Below are positions 9,248 to 18,413 of a DNA stretch of 64,000 nucleotides, piece by piece. This stretch comes from Nitrospira sp. (GTDB taxonomy: Bacteria; Nitrospirota; Nitrospiria; Nitrospirales; Nitrospiraceae), in assembly GCA_029881435.1 (NCBI GenBank), contig JAOUMR010000001.1, positions 39,957 to 103,956 of the forward strand, read 5' to 3'. The position numbers were made by a program, and so were the translations under genes. The notes beneath the pieces were generated by a model. It saw nothing but the letters and a program-made list of their open reading frames with translations, was not told the origin of the DNA and made no database searches. Position 1 is the stretch's first letter, and every line of letters begins with the position of its first letter.

Positions 9248-10408
9248 TTACGCGCGACGTAATTGCAGAACATGCACAATGGCCGACTGTGTCACGAGGC
9301 CCACAATCTCTCCGTCTTGCATGACCACCAATCGATCCCATCCTCCGCGAGCCATTCGCTCCATGGCATGAATCACCGGAACCTCCGGTGTGATCACCAA
9401 TGACTCTGAAACAGGGCGCATCACTTGCTCAACTTGACGCCACGCCCAGAGTGCCGAAGCCACACTCTGTACCTCAACGACTGTCACAAGCCCTACCAAC
9501 CGCCGATCTTCCACGACTGGAAACCCTCCGTAGCCATAGGCCTGGAAGTACTGATTCACCGCTACATGAAGCGTGCACTGCGCAGGGATCGAGACCACGG
9601 TCGTCACCATCATGTCTCGAATAGGGATCGTCGCTAAGGACTGCCGCAGCACGGCTTGGCGTCGACTGGCCAGTGCGGCAGCGAAGAGAAACATCCCGAT
9701 AAAGACGACCCATCCTCCGTTCGACATCATGGAGGCAGGTAGCTCCCCGCTGGCGGCCCCATAGACGACGAGAAGGCCGACAAGACCGAAGATCGCCCCA
9801 AACGCCAGTCCAACCACCGCGGCTTGCCTCGTGGCCCGATAAAAGTCCTTTCCCCATGCCCACAATCCAGCACGCAGCACTCGTCCGCCATCGAGTGGAA
9901 AACCAGGGATCAAGTTGAAAAGCCCGAGCTGAATATTGACCATGCCCAACAAGACTCCGAGCATGATCACTCCCTGTAGCCCCTGTTGCCGTTGAACGGC
10001 TTCAGCCAGTACCACGAGCAGAAAACAGATCCCACCGATCACGAAACTCACGGCCGGTCCGGCGACGGCGATGAGAAACTCCGCCTTTGGTGACGGCGCT
10101 TCCCTGCGCATATGCGCCACTCCTCCGAAAATGAACAAAGTGATCTGCTCAATCGGGATACGGTAGTAGAGCGCCACATAGGAGTGCCCAAGTTCGTGCA
10201 ACAACACAGAGCAAAACAAGAGAATCGCTGCGATGGCGCCCATGGCCCAATAGCGCTCAGGTGAGAGGCCAGGCAAACTATCCGGCAGGTAACCCGTCGA
10301 GAGGCTCCATGTTGCCAGGAAAAAGACCAGAAACCAGGATGCATGGACGCGAATCGGAATTCCCAACGCCCGCCCAATTTTCCAGGACGGCATGTGCATG
10401 GGGAACAC
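9248..10408 (-). CDS. Site-2 protease family (M50) metalloprotease with CBS domains
   Basis: 386 residues: about six membrane segments followed by a cytoplasmic tail with a CBS pair (about 245-385). The M50 zinc site is visible as HELGH at residues 71-75, and the second metal motif as 'NLIPGFPLDGGRVLRAGLW' near 165. The family performs intramembrane proteolysis of regulators such as anti-sigma factors, and CBS domains usually bind adenosine nucleotides. The start may be GTG 10408 or the in-frame ATGs at 10399 and 10393; none has a convincing ribosome-binding site. It is divergent from the deacetylase remnant. Confidence 0.88.
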   Translation of the reverse strand: MFPMHMPSWKIGRALGIPIRVHASWFLVFFLATWSLSTGYLPDSLPGLSPERYWAMGAIAAILLFCSVLLHELGHSYVALYYRIPIEQITLFIFGGVAHMRREAPSPKAEFLIAVAGPAVSFVIGGICFLLVVLAEAVQRQQGLQGVIMLGVLLGMVNIQLGLFNLIPGFPLDGGRVLRAGLWAWGKDFYRATRQAAVVGLAFGAIFGLVGLLVVYGAASGELPASMMSNGGWVVFIGMFLFAAALASRRQAVLRQSLATIPIRDMMVTTVVSIPAQCTLHVAVNQYFQAYGYGGFPVVEDRRLVGLVTVVEVQSVASALWAWRQVEQVMRPVSESLVITPEVPVIHAMERMARGGWDRLVVMQDGEIVGLVTQSAIVHVLQLRRA

Positions 10409-10469
10409 CGTAACAGCTGTATACTCAGAGGGTCAATTCAACCTCGCCGGATCAGGTATACTCACTCGT

Positions 10470-10649
10470 ATGCAACGATACTTGCTTGGGATCCTCTTGA
10501 CTGGGAGTTCGTGGCTGTTCCTTGCCGTAGACAGTGCTGTTCAAGTCATCACGTCCGGCCCACCAACCTGTTCCGGTGTCGCATTGACATTCGATCTCTG
10601 CCCTGTGAGGCCTCAAGCCTCTCACGATCAGCGCGCTGTTGAATGGTAG
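10470..10649 (+). pseudogene. Truncated polysaccharide deacetylase (NodB) remnant
   Basis: A 59-codon frame starting at ATG 10470 encodes a signal peptide-like N-terminus ('MQRYLLGILLTGSSWLFLAV') and then 'SGVALTFDLCP', which matches the first motif of the NodB polysaccharide deacetylase fold. The frame then degenerates and stops. The rest of the catalytic domain (about 180 residues) is missing, and a GNAT gene starts 12 bp later. I infer a 3' deletion. A genuine small secreted protein is possible but less likely. Confidence 0.5.
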
Positions 10650-10661
10650 GCCCCCAAGCCC

Positions 10662-11138
10662 ATGACTGATTCACGTATCAGAACCATGCATCCGGACGAT
10701 CGCGCCACGGTCATTCAGCTGCTCGGTGAATCAAACCCTTGGAAAACGCTCGGGTTCACAGTGAACGATTGGAGCCGCATCTTTTGTCCGACCCCTCAAG
10801 GTCGTGACTGCTATGTAGCCGAACTTGATGGACAAGTAGCAGGGGTAGCCATCGTAAAACAGAAGTTTCTTCTGGGCGACTACCTAGAACTCTTGGCTGT
10901 GGCCGAATGGGTTCGTCACAAGGGAGTTGGTAGTCGGCTCTTAAAGCATATCGAACAGCTCGTGTTCGAGCGAACCAAGAACCTCTTTGCCTGTGTATCG
11001 GATTTCAACGAGTCCGCGAGGGCCTTCTACAAGAAACACGGCTATCAAGAAATCGGCCCTATGCCTAACTTCCTAATCCCTGACAGCGCTGAAATACTTC
11101 TACGAAAGACGGCGGGACCGGCCAGAGCCTCGAAATAA
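10662..11138 (+). CDS. GNAT family N-acetyltransferase
   Basis: A 158-residue single-domain GNAT protein. The acetyl-CoA-binding motif A region is 'LELLAVAEWVRHKGVGSRLLKHIEQ' (about residues 84-108), and 'DFNESARAFYKKHGYQEIGPM' provides the conserved helix alpha-4/beta-7 element with the Tyr general acid position. The substrate cannot be told from sequence. It stands alone between the deacetylase remnant and a VOC gene. Confidence 0.9.
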   Translation: MTDSRIRTMHPDDRATVIQLLGESNPWKTLGFTVNDWSRIFCPTPQGRDCYVAELDGQVAGVAIVKQKFLLGDYLELLAVAEWVRHKGVGSRLLKHIEQLVFERTKNLFACVSDFNESARAFYKKHGYQEIGPMPNFLIPDSAEILLRKTAGPARASK

Positions 11139-11232
11139 ATCGTCGACAGGTAGATATGAATAGAACCACCTGGCCGTACGCGGTCGTCCCTTGAGTTGAC
11201 GTGTACCGAATCATGGTGGTAGGAAGGCTATT

Positions 11233-11631
11233 ATGAAGGTCAAAAAGCTGCTCCATACGAGAATGCGAGTCAGCGATTTAGACGAGACTATCCGGTTCTA
11301 CACGACCGTGCTGGGGCTGGAAGTTATCGAAAGAAAGACTTCGCCGCGCGGGTCGCAGCTGGCGTTCCTCAAAGTTCCCAATAGCGACGAACTTATCGAA
11401 CTGACCAGTTTCCCTCCCAGCGGACCGGTCAAGGTCCAAGAGGATCTCGTCCATCTGGCTTTCCAAGTTGAACGTCTCGACGAGACGATCGCGGCACTCA
11501 CTGCTCAAGGGGTTACGATCACGGATGGCCCGACGAAGACTTCTTCCGGGAGCCGATTCATCTTCATCGATGCGCCGGACGGCTACGAGATTGAGTTAAT
11601 CGAACGGCCAGCAGGCGTGAAAATCGTGTAA
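11233..11631 (+). CDS. VOC superfamily protein (glyoxalase/bleomycin-resistance-like)
   Basis: 132 residues with the two beta-alpha-beta-beta-beta modules of the vicinal oxygen chelate fold: 'LLHTRMRVSDLDETIRFYTTVLGLEVIE' and 'HLAFQVERLDETIAALTAQGVTI', ending in 'FIDAPDGYEIELIE'. Putative metal ligands are His in the first strand, Glu in 'DELIELT', His in 'LVHLAF' and Glu in 'YEIELIE'. This layout fits lactoylglutathione lyase (GloA)-type enzymes, so methylglyoxal detoxification is a reasonable guess. Other VOC dioxygenase or lyase roles are possible. Confidence 0.82.
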   Translation: MKVKKLLHTRMRVSDLDETIRFYTTVLGLEVIERKTSPRGSQLAFLKVPNSDELIELTSFPPSGPVKVQEDLVHLAFQVERLDETIAALTAQGVTITDGPTKTSSGSRFIFIDAPDGYEIELIERPAGVKIV

Positions 11632-11645
11632 TCTGTGAAGCGTCG

Positions 11646-11767
11646 CTCGTCGTTCGATGCTCGTGAAAACGGCCTGACGGGATTCCGATCGTAGGCTTCT
11701 TCGCCCCATTGACGATTCTGAGGCGCCACAGTATCGTTCCTCCACTTCACGCTTCACGAACGACGAG
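11646..11767. repeat. Inverted repeat in the gap before dapF
   Basis: CTCGTCGTTCG at 11646-11656 is repeated in inverted orientation (CGAACGACGAG) at 11757-11767. Both arms lie near variants of a GTGAAGCGT motif. The arms are 100 bp apart, so this looks like a dispersed REP-type intergenic repeat and not a terminator. Confidence 0.4.
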
Positions 11768-11784
11768 ATACGAAGGAGCAGAGA

Positions 11785-12654
11785 ATGAAGAATGGATTTT
11801 TCCGCGGGCATGGGCTTGGCAACGACTACCTCGTGATGGATCCCGATGATCTGACCTTTAAGTTGACACCAAGGACTATCACGTCGATTTGCGACCGAAA
11901 TTGGGGGCTAGGCAGTGACGGCATTTTAGCGTTAGCCCCATCGAAGAAGGCCGATTTTGGCCTGCGCATCTTCAACCCGGACGGCAGTGAGGCGGAAAAA
12001 TCAGGAAATGGGCTTCGAATCTTTGCCCGGTATCTCCACGCCACAGGCAGAACGAAAAAGAAGCATTTCACGGTTGAGACAAAGGGCGGATTGGTCACCA
12101 TCGATCTACATGTGGACCGACATGGGGACGCCAGCACCGTTACGGTCGAGATGGGGCAGGCTACATTCGCTCCAGAGTCGCTCCCCTGTTCGCTTGAGGT
12201 GCCGGAGTTGATTCAGCAGCCCATTGATGCTGCGGGACATTCGCTGATTTTCACCGGCGTGAGTGTCGGCAATCCTCACTGCGTGGTCTTTCGACCGGCC
12301 GGCAAGTCCTGGTCGCGGGAAGAACTGTTGACGCTGGGCCCGGCCTTAGAGAACCATGCCCTGTTTCCGAAGCGAACTAACGTGCAACTGGCTGTCCCAA
12401 CCGGGCCGAAGGAAATCTTCATCTTGATTTGGGAACGAGGCGCTGGAGAGACGCAGGCCTCCGGCTCATCCTCTTGCGCAACAGCCAGCGCTGCAGTGCG
12501 TTTAGGATTGGTCAAGAGTCCAGTCACCGTGAAGATGCCGGGTGGTGTCTTGAGCATCCGCGTGGGTCACGACTTCAGCCTGACTATGAAAGGGCCGGTA
12601 GCTGAAGTCGCCCGTGGTGCATTAAGCCTATCATTCGTCCGTGGGCTGAAGTAG
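11785..12654 (+). CDS. dapF: Diaminopimelate epimerase-like protein lacking both catalytic Cys
   Basis: 289 residues, the normal DapF length, with the two-domain fold signatures 'RGHGLGNDYLV', 'NPDGSEAEKSGNGLRIFARYL' (64-84), 'VSVGNPHCVVF' and 'ERGAGETQASGSSSCATASA' (217-236). DapF normally interconverts LL- and meso-diaminopimelate with two thiols that act as base and acid (Cys73 and Cys217 in Haemophilus). Here both aligned positions are Ser (S73 from TCA, S226 from TCC), read directly from the DNA. The rest of the active-site frame is kept. Either this subfamily works with altered residues, or it is a non-epimerase paralogue. It is preceded by GAAGGAG. Confidence 0.85.
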   Translation: MKNGFFRGHGLGNDYLVMDPDDLTFKLTPRTITSICDRNWGLGSDGILALAPSKKADFGLRIFNPDGSEAEKSGNGLRIFARYLHATGRTKKKHFTVETKGGLVTIDLHVDRHGDASTVTVEMGQATFAPESLPCSLEVPELIQQPIDAAGHSLIFTGVSVGNPHCVVFRPAGKSWSREELLTLGPALENHALFPKRTNVQLAVPTGPKEIFILIWERGAGETQASGSSSCATASAAVRLGLVKSPVTVKMPGGVLSIRVGHDFSLTMKGPVAEVARGALSLSFVRGLK

Positions 12655-12746
12655 AACTTCGCCGGTCGCCATCTGTGATTCGTTAACTGGAAGAAGGGTT
12701 GTGCCTACTCCTGCTATCTTTATGCGTAGCGAACGACGGTTGACGC

Positions 12747-14576
12747 ATGACTCCTGACACGCTTCGTTCCAAGCTAGACCATCTTCCCCATACTCCCGGT
12801 GTGTACTTGTTCAAGAACTCGCAGGGGGAGATTCTCTACATCGGAAAAGCGGCTGTACTGGCTGATCGTATCCGATCCTACTTCCAGAAAGGCACAGACC
12901 AAACCGCTAAGACCAACCTGCTCGTCGGCCAGGTAACCGACCTAGAGACAATGGTAACCAGGTCCGAGCTCGAAGCGCTGATACTGGAGAGCAACCTGGT
13001 CAAACGCCACAAACCACGCTTCAACATCTTGTTGAGGGATGACAAGCAATACCCCTATGTACGACTGCCGATCAAGGAAGATTTTCCACGGCTTTCCATC
13101 GTCCGTCGCGTCCAAAAAGATGGCGCTCTGTACTACGGCCCGTATACGCCGGCGAACGCCCTGCGCGAGACGTTGAAAGTGATCAAACATGTCTTCCCCC
13201 TAGCCACCTGCACCATCGACATCAACGGGACTGCCGAACGGGCCTGTCTTGAGTTTGAAATCAAGCGCTGCATGGCCCCCTGCACGGGTAACCAATCGAG
13301 GGACGAGTACCATCAGATCGTCAAACAGGTTCGCCAATTCCTGGAGGGGCGTGACCATGAGCTGCTCGACGACCTTCGCGCGAAGATGGAACGGGCGGCT
13401 GAACGGGAAGAGTTTGAGGAAGCGGCGCGATTGCGAGATCGCCTCTTCAAGATCGAACGGATGCTGGAGAAACAGCGGATTACACAGACCTCCGCCACCG
13501 ATCAGGACGTGCTTGGGCTTGCGCGGCGAGGAGCCGCCGTGGACCTCCAGATCCTGTTCGTGCGGGGAGGATTGCTGATCGGACGGAAGGATTTCTTCTG
13601 GCCCCAATCGGCGGATGCCTCGGATCACGAACTCATCCGATCGGCGATCGAGCAATTTTACAACAAAGATGGCCAGCCTCCTCGAGAAGTCCTGGTCCCG
13701 GCCGACTTGGAGGACATCGCGCTGATCGAACAATGGTTGTCGGATAAACGTGGAGAGGCCGTCCGCGTCCTGGCACCCGTACGCGGTGCAAAGCATGAAT
13801 TGGTCCTGCTGGCTGAAGAAAATGCGGCGTCGGCCGTCGCAGATCATCTGCGCGATGAAGAGCTCGGGCGGCAAGCCTGTGACGAGCTCAAGCGGTTGCT
13901 CCGTCTCGATCACCCTCCTCGTCGGATTGAAGGATTCGACATCTCCAATACGATGGGAAACCAATCTGTCGCTTCGATGGTCGTGTGGGAAGCCGGAGAA
14001 ATGAAAAAGTCGGACTACCGTCGGTTCAAAATTCAGACGGTCCAGGGGGCCAATGACTTCGCCAGTATGAAGGAGGTCGTCACGCGTCGTTACGGAGGGG
14101 CCAATTGTGAGCCACATCGAACCACGGAGGACTTGGCTCGGCCGGATTTAGTCTTAATCGATGGAGGCCTCGGGCAACTGGCCGCAGCCATTGAGGGGCT
14201 GAAGGAAGTTGGGCAACAGGATCTCCCGATTCTTGGTTTGGCCAAGGCCCGAGGAGAGAAGGAGGAACGGGTCTTTCTTGCTGGAAGAAAAAACCCGATC
14301 TCGCTCACAGCCACCGCTCCAGCCACTCACCTGTTGCAGCACATCCGCGATGAAGCCCATCGTTTTGCGATTACGTTCCATCGAAAGCTTCGTGGTCAAT
14401 CGCTGATCGCCTCAAAACTGGATCAGGTCATCGGAATCGGAGAGATTAGGCGTAATCGACTCCTGAGCCGGTTCGGCAGTCTAGACAAGCTGAGTTCAGC
14501 TAGTGACGACGCGCTACAGGACGCCGGACTCAGCGCGGAAACCATCATGAATCTTCGCAAGACCCTCTCCCAATAG
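12747..14576 (+). CDS. uvrC: Excinuclease ABC subunit UvrC
   Basis: 609 residues, full length for the UvrC nuclease that makes both incisions in nucleotide excision repair. Domains in order: GIY-YIG nuclease (about 14-95, 'HTPGVYLFKNSQGEILYIGKA'), the Cys-rich region (about 150-175), a UVR motif that binds UvrB (about 205-240), the RNase H-like endonuclease V domain (about 385-540, 'RIEGFDISNTMGNQSVASMVVWE', 'DLVLIDGGLGQLAAA'), and a helix-hairpin-helix end. It is encoded apart from uvrA, which lies about 23 kb away. Confidence 0.97.
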   Translation: MTPDTLRSKLDHLPHTPGVYLFKNSQGEILYIGKAAVLADRIRSYFQKGTDQTAKTNLLVGQVTDLETMVTRSELEALILESNLVKRHKPRFNILLRDDKQYPYVRLPIKEDFPRLSIVRRVQKDGALYYGPYTPANALRETLKVIKHVFPLATCTIDINGTAERACLEFEIKRCMAPCTGNQSRDEYHQIVKQVRQFLEGRDHELLDDLRAKMERAAEREEFEEAARLRDRLFKIERMLEKQRITQTSATDQDVLGLARRGAAVDLQILFVRGGLLIGRKDFFWPQSADASDHELIRSAIEQFYNKDGQPPREVLVPADLEDIALIEQWLSDKRGEAVRVLAPVRGAKHELVLLAEENAASAVADHLRDEELGRQACDELKRLLRLDHPPRRIEGFDISNTMGNQSVASMVVWEAGEMKKSDYRRFKIQTVQGANDFASMKEVVTRRYGGANCEPHRTTEDLARPDLVLIDGGLGQLAAAIEGLKEVGQQDLPILGLAKARGEKEERVFLAGRKNPISLTATAPATHLLQHIRDEAHRFAITFHRKLRGQSLIASKLDQVIGIGEIRRNRLLSRFGSLDKLSSASDDALQDAGLSAETIMNLRKTLSQ

Positions 14577-14586
14577 TGCGATTGGC

Positions 14587-15960
14587 CTAGAACAGATATC
14601 GCAGGCTGAAGGTCCCTAAATGCACGAAGGCATGATAGGTCCCGTCGACCGTCGGGTTGAGATTGCCGACCACCGTGCGGGACTCATAAAACCATTCCTG
14701 ATAGGCAAGGTCGAGCCCAATGCCTTTGGGCCACAAAGCCGACTCTCCACTGCAAGGGATCAGCCCAAGAAATCGTCCTGCCCCCTTACAGAGAAATCCC
14801 ACGCCAAGGGACAGGGTATGAGCGGGTAAAGAAATGATGCCAGGATTAAAGGTCCGATCGGGAACGGGATCTTCCGTGTACGTGTAGCCGGACCGAGCGG
14901 CAATCTCCCAGTACGGCATCCAGCGTGGGTTGAGCCACTTATACTCGGTCCCCACTGCAATCACCGTAACATTCTTCCACTGTTGAGGCTGGGGAATCGC
15001 CGCCCCGTTCGAAAGACGGACATCCAGATGTTTATTCAAACTCCAGCCTACATACTCGACATCAAGCTCCACCTTCCACTCCCTCTCGCTGGTACGCACC
15101 GGCCAGATAGCGACGGCTCCCGTAAACTTTTGCGGCAGCACAAGATCGGTGGAGGCATCGGCCACCTTTGCCCCGTTGACGAGCAACACCCCCTTCAACG
15201 GCAATACTGCTTGACTGCGATAGACCAACCCGATCGAGACAATCGGTTTACCGGCTTCATTTCTCAAGGGAGCATAAAGCATGCTGGCCGTCACGCCCGC
15301 TCCAGTCCCTGTACCATTCAGTTCAATGGGCGCCCCCGCTGGGATTCCAAGGGTGCCAGCACTCACCTGTTTCTGCTCCACATGCCCTTCGCCAAGAAAG
15401 CTGGCGAAGGTATAAATATCGGCGCTCACACCTACAGAAAGCTGATCGTTAATTTTATAGGCAATCGTTGGCTGGATGGCGAGTAACGGAAGTGCCGCCG
15501 ACGTCACCGCCGTCCTGAAAGGACCATCGAGTGGATAGCGTGTATTGAGACCGAACGGTGATGCGAGCCCGATCCCGGCGGTCACCGAAGACAGGAGCGG
15601 CAATCCAACGGTTGCAAGATTGGCACTAAGATAGAAATTACTGGGAGGGGGCCAGTTTACGCTGCCATTGAAATCGCCACGACTATCTACTCCCGTCGGG
15701 CTCTTGTACTTAACCGATCCCCCCAGCAAATTGGTCCCCAGCACACTTTGGATACCTTCTACTTGAGTCAACCCAGCCGGGTTGTACTGGATGGCCGACG
15801 GATCATCGGCTTGTGCGGCGAATGCATTGCCCTGTCCGACTGCTCGTGCTCCCTGAGGTTGAAAGCGAAGGGCCTGAGCACCCGCAGCCGTCTGCCATAA
15901 GAGAAGACCTAAAAGGGTAAGTACTGCAGCTATCCAACCCATGCACGATGTTGGCCTCAT
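14587..15960 (-). CDS. FadL/OmpP1 family outer membrane protein
   Basis: 457 residues beginning with a signal peptide (hydrophobic 10-30, cleavage near AAGAQA). The mature N-terminus 'GNAFAAQADDPSAIQYNPAGL' is the hallmark of the FadL family, in which this segment plugs a 14-strand barrel. The rest alternates amphipathic strands, and the protein ends in aromatic 'LRYLF', the C-terminal beta-signal. The family imports hydrophobic molecules such as long-chain fatty acids or aromatics; the substrate is unknown here. It converges on uvrC with 10 bp between the stops. Confidence 0.88.
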   Translation of the reverse strand: MRPTSCMGWIAAVLTLLGLLLWQTAAGAQALRFQPQGARAVGQGNAFAAQADDPSAIQYNPAGLTQVEGIQSVLGTNLLGGSVKYKSPTGVDSRGDFNGSVNWPPPSNFYLSANLATVGLPLLSSVTAGIGLASPFGLNTRYPLDGPFRTAVTSAALPLLAIQPTIAYKINDQLSVGVSADIYTFASFLGEGHVEQKQVSAGTLGIPAGAPIELNGTGTGAGVTASMLYAPLRNEAGKPIVSIGLVYRSQAVLPLKGVLLVNGAKVADASTDLVLPQKFTGAVAIWPVRTSEREWKVELDVEYVGWSLNKHLDVRLSNGAAIPQPQQWKNVTVIAVGTEYKWLNPRWMPYWEIAARSGYTYTEDPVPDRTFNPGIISLPAHTLSLGVGFLCKGAGRFLGLIPCSGESALWPKGIGLDLAYQEWFYESRTVVGNLNPTVDGTYHAFVHLGTFSLRYLF

Positions 15961-16201
15961 GACCCTGCCTCATGACCCTGATGTTCGGCTACACTGCTTC
16001 TAAGGTGTTGCGGTCAGTGCAATCGCCCTCCCTATCACTCAGCAAATGCATCCTTTCGGAGAAGCGTAAATTGTCGATGAACAGACCGCATAGAGACAAT
16101 CGGCCCTAGCGCATACAATAAAAGCCCCTGCCATTTTTTCTGTTGTTTTCGCGAGCTTGTATGGTAGAGTAGTTACCCTTATCAGCCTAGGAGGTTCATC
16201 C

Positions 16202-17020
16202 ATGGCACATGCACTAGCCACGCAAACCTTTCCACGCAACACTTTCGATGCCCTTTCTAAATCCGAATGCCAGAGCTTCATCGAAATTCTCCATTATGTG
16301 ATGCAGGCGGAGACTCCCGATCATATACGAGATGTACTCGTTCGATTCCAGAACCATTTCTCATTCACGAAAGCCTTAGGGGGTCTTGTCCGCCTCGGAC
16401 CGGGGCAGACATTTGCCGGATTCGGGAATGTCATCAATGCCAATTATCCGGATGAATGGTTATATATGTACTGGAAAAACGGGTTTGCTGACATCGATCC
16501 GGTATTCACATCAGCCCTGAAATCCCCAGGCACTCAGCATTGGCAAGAGATTTATCAAAACATGTCCTCAGAGAAGGAACGAGAGTTTATCGCTGCCGCG
16601 GGCCAATTCGGTCTCTGCGATGGGATCACCACAGGTTCTGTTGATGAGGCATGCGGAGTTGCCACATTTTGTTCCTTCGCGAGCGAAGAAATAATCGATG
16701 CAAAACGACTGGTTCCACTCGTTGAATACCTAGGGTACTACATTCACATGGCCCTTCTGCGGACCGCATCAAGGACCGCCCCGCAAACAGATCGATGCGT
16801 CAAGGAGCTGTCCTCTCGAGAAGTCACGATCCTCAATTGGATGAAGAACGGAAAAACCAATTGGGAGATTGGGAAGATCCTCGGGGTCAGTGAACGAACC
16901 GTACGATTCCACATCGAGAGCATCTTTGCCAAGCTAGAGGTGACTTCCCGTTCTCAGGCCGTTGCAACCGCCATCGAACACGGTCTCCCGGCACTCCACG
17001 GCTTGCCATCCGCCATGTAG
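16202..17020 (+). CDS. LuxR-type quorum-sensing transcriptional regulator
   Basis: 272 residues. The N-terminal autoinducer-binding domain (about 20-185) keeps the ligand-pocket positions of the TraR/LasR family: W86 and Y90 in 'YPDEWLYMY', D99-P100 in 'DIDPVF', and W114. The C-terminal LuxR/GerE helix-turn-helix is at about 205-262 ('LSSREVTILNWMKNGKTN', 'SERTVRFHIESIFAKL'). ATG 16202 is chosen because AGGAGG lies at 16189-16194; the frame extends 15 codons upstream. It converges with the luxI-like gene, so the pair forms a likely cognate AHL system. Confidence 0.92.
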   Translation: MAHALATQTFPRNTFDALSKSECQSFIEILHYVMQAETPDHIRDVLVRFQNHFSFTKALGGLVRLGPGQTFAGFGNVINANYPDEWLYMYWKNGFADIDPVFTSALKSPGTQHWQEIYQNMSSEKEREFIAAAGQFGLCDGITTGSVDEACGVATFCSFASEEIIDAKRLVPLVEYLGYYIHMALLRTASRTAPQTDRCVKELSSREVTILNWMKNGKTNWEIGKILGVSERTVRFHIESIFAKLEVTSRSQAVATAIEHGLPALHGLPSAM

Positions 17021-17086
17021 GCCTGCACCTCATGTACCCAGTGCAGGCCCCGCTCTAGGACGCCCGCTGCCGGTGTGCAACAGCGG
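17020..17086. terminator. Two hairpins between convergent luxR and luxI
   Basis: A 9-bp perfect stem (GGCCTGCAC 17020-17028 with GTGCAGGCC 17041-17049) follows the luxR stop. A second 6-bp stem (CCGCTG 17064-17069, CAGCGG 17081-17086) directly follows the luxI stop. Neither has a T-run, so factor-independent termination is uncertain. They may block read-through or antisense transcription between the convergent genes. Confidence 0.45.
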
Positions 17087-17842
17087 CTACGCGGCACGTA
17101 CAAGGTGTCGATCTTCTGCCAATTCAGCATACTCCACCATATCGTTCTCTTGGCTCTCGCGTGGAGGTTGTAGTTGCTCTTGGCCGAGGACGGGAGTCGT
17201 TGTTGTCAGCCAATCCAGCATAGCAGGACGATGCATCAGGGCTTGGTGGCGAAACTCTTCCAGATCGAGTAACCCTACGATAGAGAGTACTTCAGCCGGT
17301 GGTAACGCAACAGGCGCCCCTATGGCATGGCATGGCCATCCCATACGCTGAACAACCCGCAGCAGTCTGTGTTCCACCACCATATAGGTGTAGCGGACTT
17401 CATGAAGAAGACACCATAGATACATCCCTTTGAAGATCGTCTTCATCAGCTTTGCGGAAAGGCCACGATCAACGATCGCCGGGTCAACGGCCAGCCGCGT
17501 AATCTCCGCCGTATCGGTTTCCTTCCGGACGCGATGACTCCCGACGAGGCAAGCACTGAACTCACTCTCCAGCATGAAAGGGACCGGCGCATGGGTCATG
17601 CGGACCAATCCCAGCAACTTCGTGTCGTCGGCGAATACGCCAATCGAGGAACTCCACGCATCATACAGATCGGCTTCGAGGCGATCTGCCCGTTCAGGGA
17701 CCCACTTCAGCCGTTCAGCAAATACTCGATGCCGCAATTGATAAGCCTGAGTCAGGTCCTCCTTTGTTTCGAGCGTCTTGACGAGAAACTCTCCTTCGTA
17801 GAACTCAACTCCTCTCCCCTCTCTGACTGCTGTTACTTGCAT
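17087..17842 (-). CDS. Acyl-homoserine-lactone synthase (LuxI family)
   Basis: 251 residues. All eight invariant LuxI-family residues are found with near-canonical spacing: R37, F41 and W47 in 'RHRVFAERLKW', D58 and D61 in 'EADLYD', R81 in 'GLVRMT', and E113 and R116 in 'AEITRLAV'. The enzyme would make an N-acyl-homoserine lactone from S-adenosylmethionine and an acyl carrier. The C-terminal about 45 residues extend beyond a typical 200-residue LuxI. ATG 17842 is preceded by AAAAGGAGG, 5 bases away. A lux box lies about 133 bp upstream of the start, consistent with autoinduction. Confidence 0.92.
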   Translation of the reverse strand: MQVTAVREGRGVEFYEGEFLVKTLETKEDLTQAYQLRHRVFAERLKWVPERADRLEADLYDAWSSSIGVFADDTKLLGLVRMTHAPVPFMLESEFSACLVGSHRVRKETDTAEITRLAVDPAIVDRGLSAKLMKTIFKGMYLWCLLHEVRYTYMVVEHRLLRVVQRMGWPCHAIGAPVALPPAEVLSIVGLLDLEEFRHQALMHRPAMLDWLTTTTPVLGQEQLQPPRESQENDMVEYAELAEDRHLVRAA

Positions 17843-17974
17843 GGCTGCCTCCTTTTAGGCTAGTGGCGATTTGACCCGATTTGGGGACGACTTGGGGCCT
17901 CGTTATGGGATCAACTTACGATCGATTACTTACAATTGAGAGGCGGATCGCTTCAAATTTGTGTCTAGTGCGTC

Positions 17975-17994
17975 ACCTGGCGTATCAGCCAGGT
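17975..17994. promoter_or_regulatory. lux box 1 (upstream of luxI)
   Basis: ACCTGGCGTATCAGCCAGGT is a 20-bp dyad with one mismatch between the arms. It follows the ACCTG-N10-CAGGT pattern of LuxR/LasR-type operators. It lies 133 bp upstream of the luxI start codon. Spacing does not decide whether it serves luxI or a + strand transcript entering the long gap. Confidence 0.75.
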
Positions 17995-18413
17995 GCTTCC
18001 CTAGGCTGACGATTGCCTAGCTATTACCATCTACAATAATTGGTATTTTCCCCTGGGGCCAAGAACGGTTCGGCCCTAGAAGGCTGCTTATATGGGCCCC
18101 CCTTTGGCTGCACGGTCACGAGTCATGGCATTGAGGTCTGACTGCACGCATAGATGCCTCCAGGTTTGGCCCCGTATGGAAATCCGCACTGCGGGTCCTC
18201 ATCAGAAACCTCGGCCTGCTAATGGCCAGCCCCCAAAAAAAACAACCTGTTAAGGGGAGCAAGCGGGAAAGGAGGATGGACCATCAACTTCCGCCGAGCT
18301 GTTTTGGATGGAGAGGGACGTACTATTCGCTTGGTCTAAACGGTGAAGCCGGAATGGTACCGTGTTGACTTATTATCCGTAGAATGGACGTTCTCTCTAC
18401 AGAGTATGGTGTT

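Noticed and set aside
13200..14117. 305-codon minus-strand frame opposite uvrC
   Set aside because: Shadow of uvrC; no motif or start signal.
17020..17086. Classical rho-independent terminators
   Set aside because: Stems are good but neither is followed by a T-run, so only hairpins are claimed.
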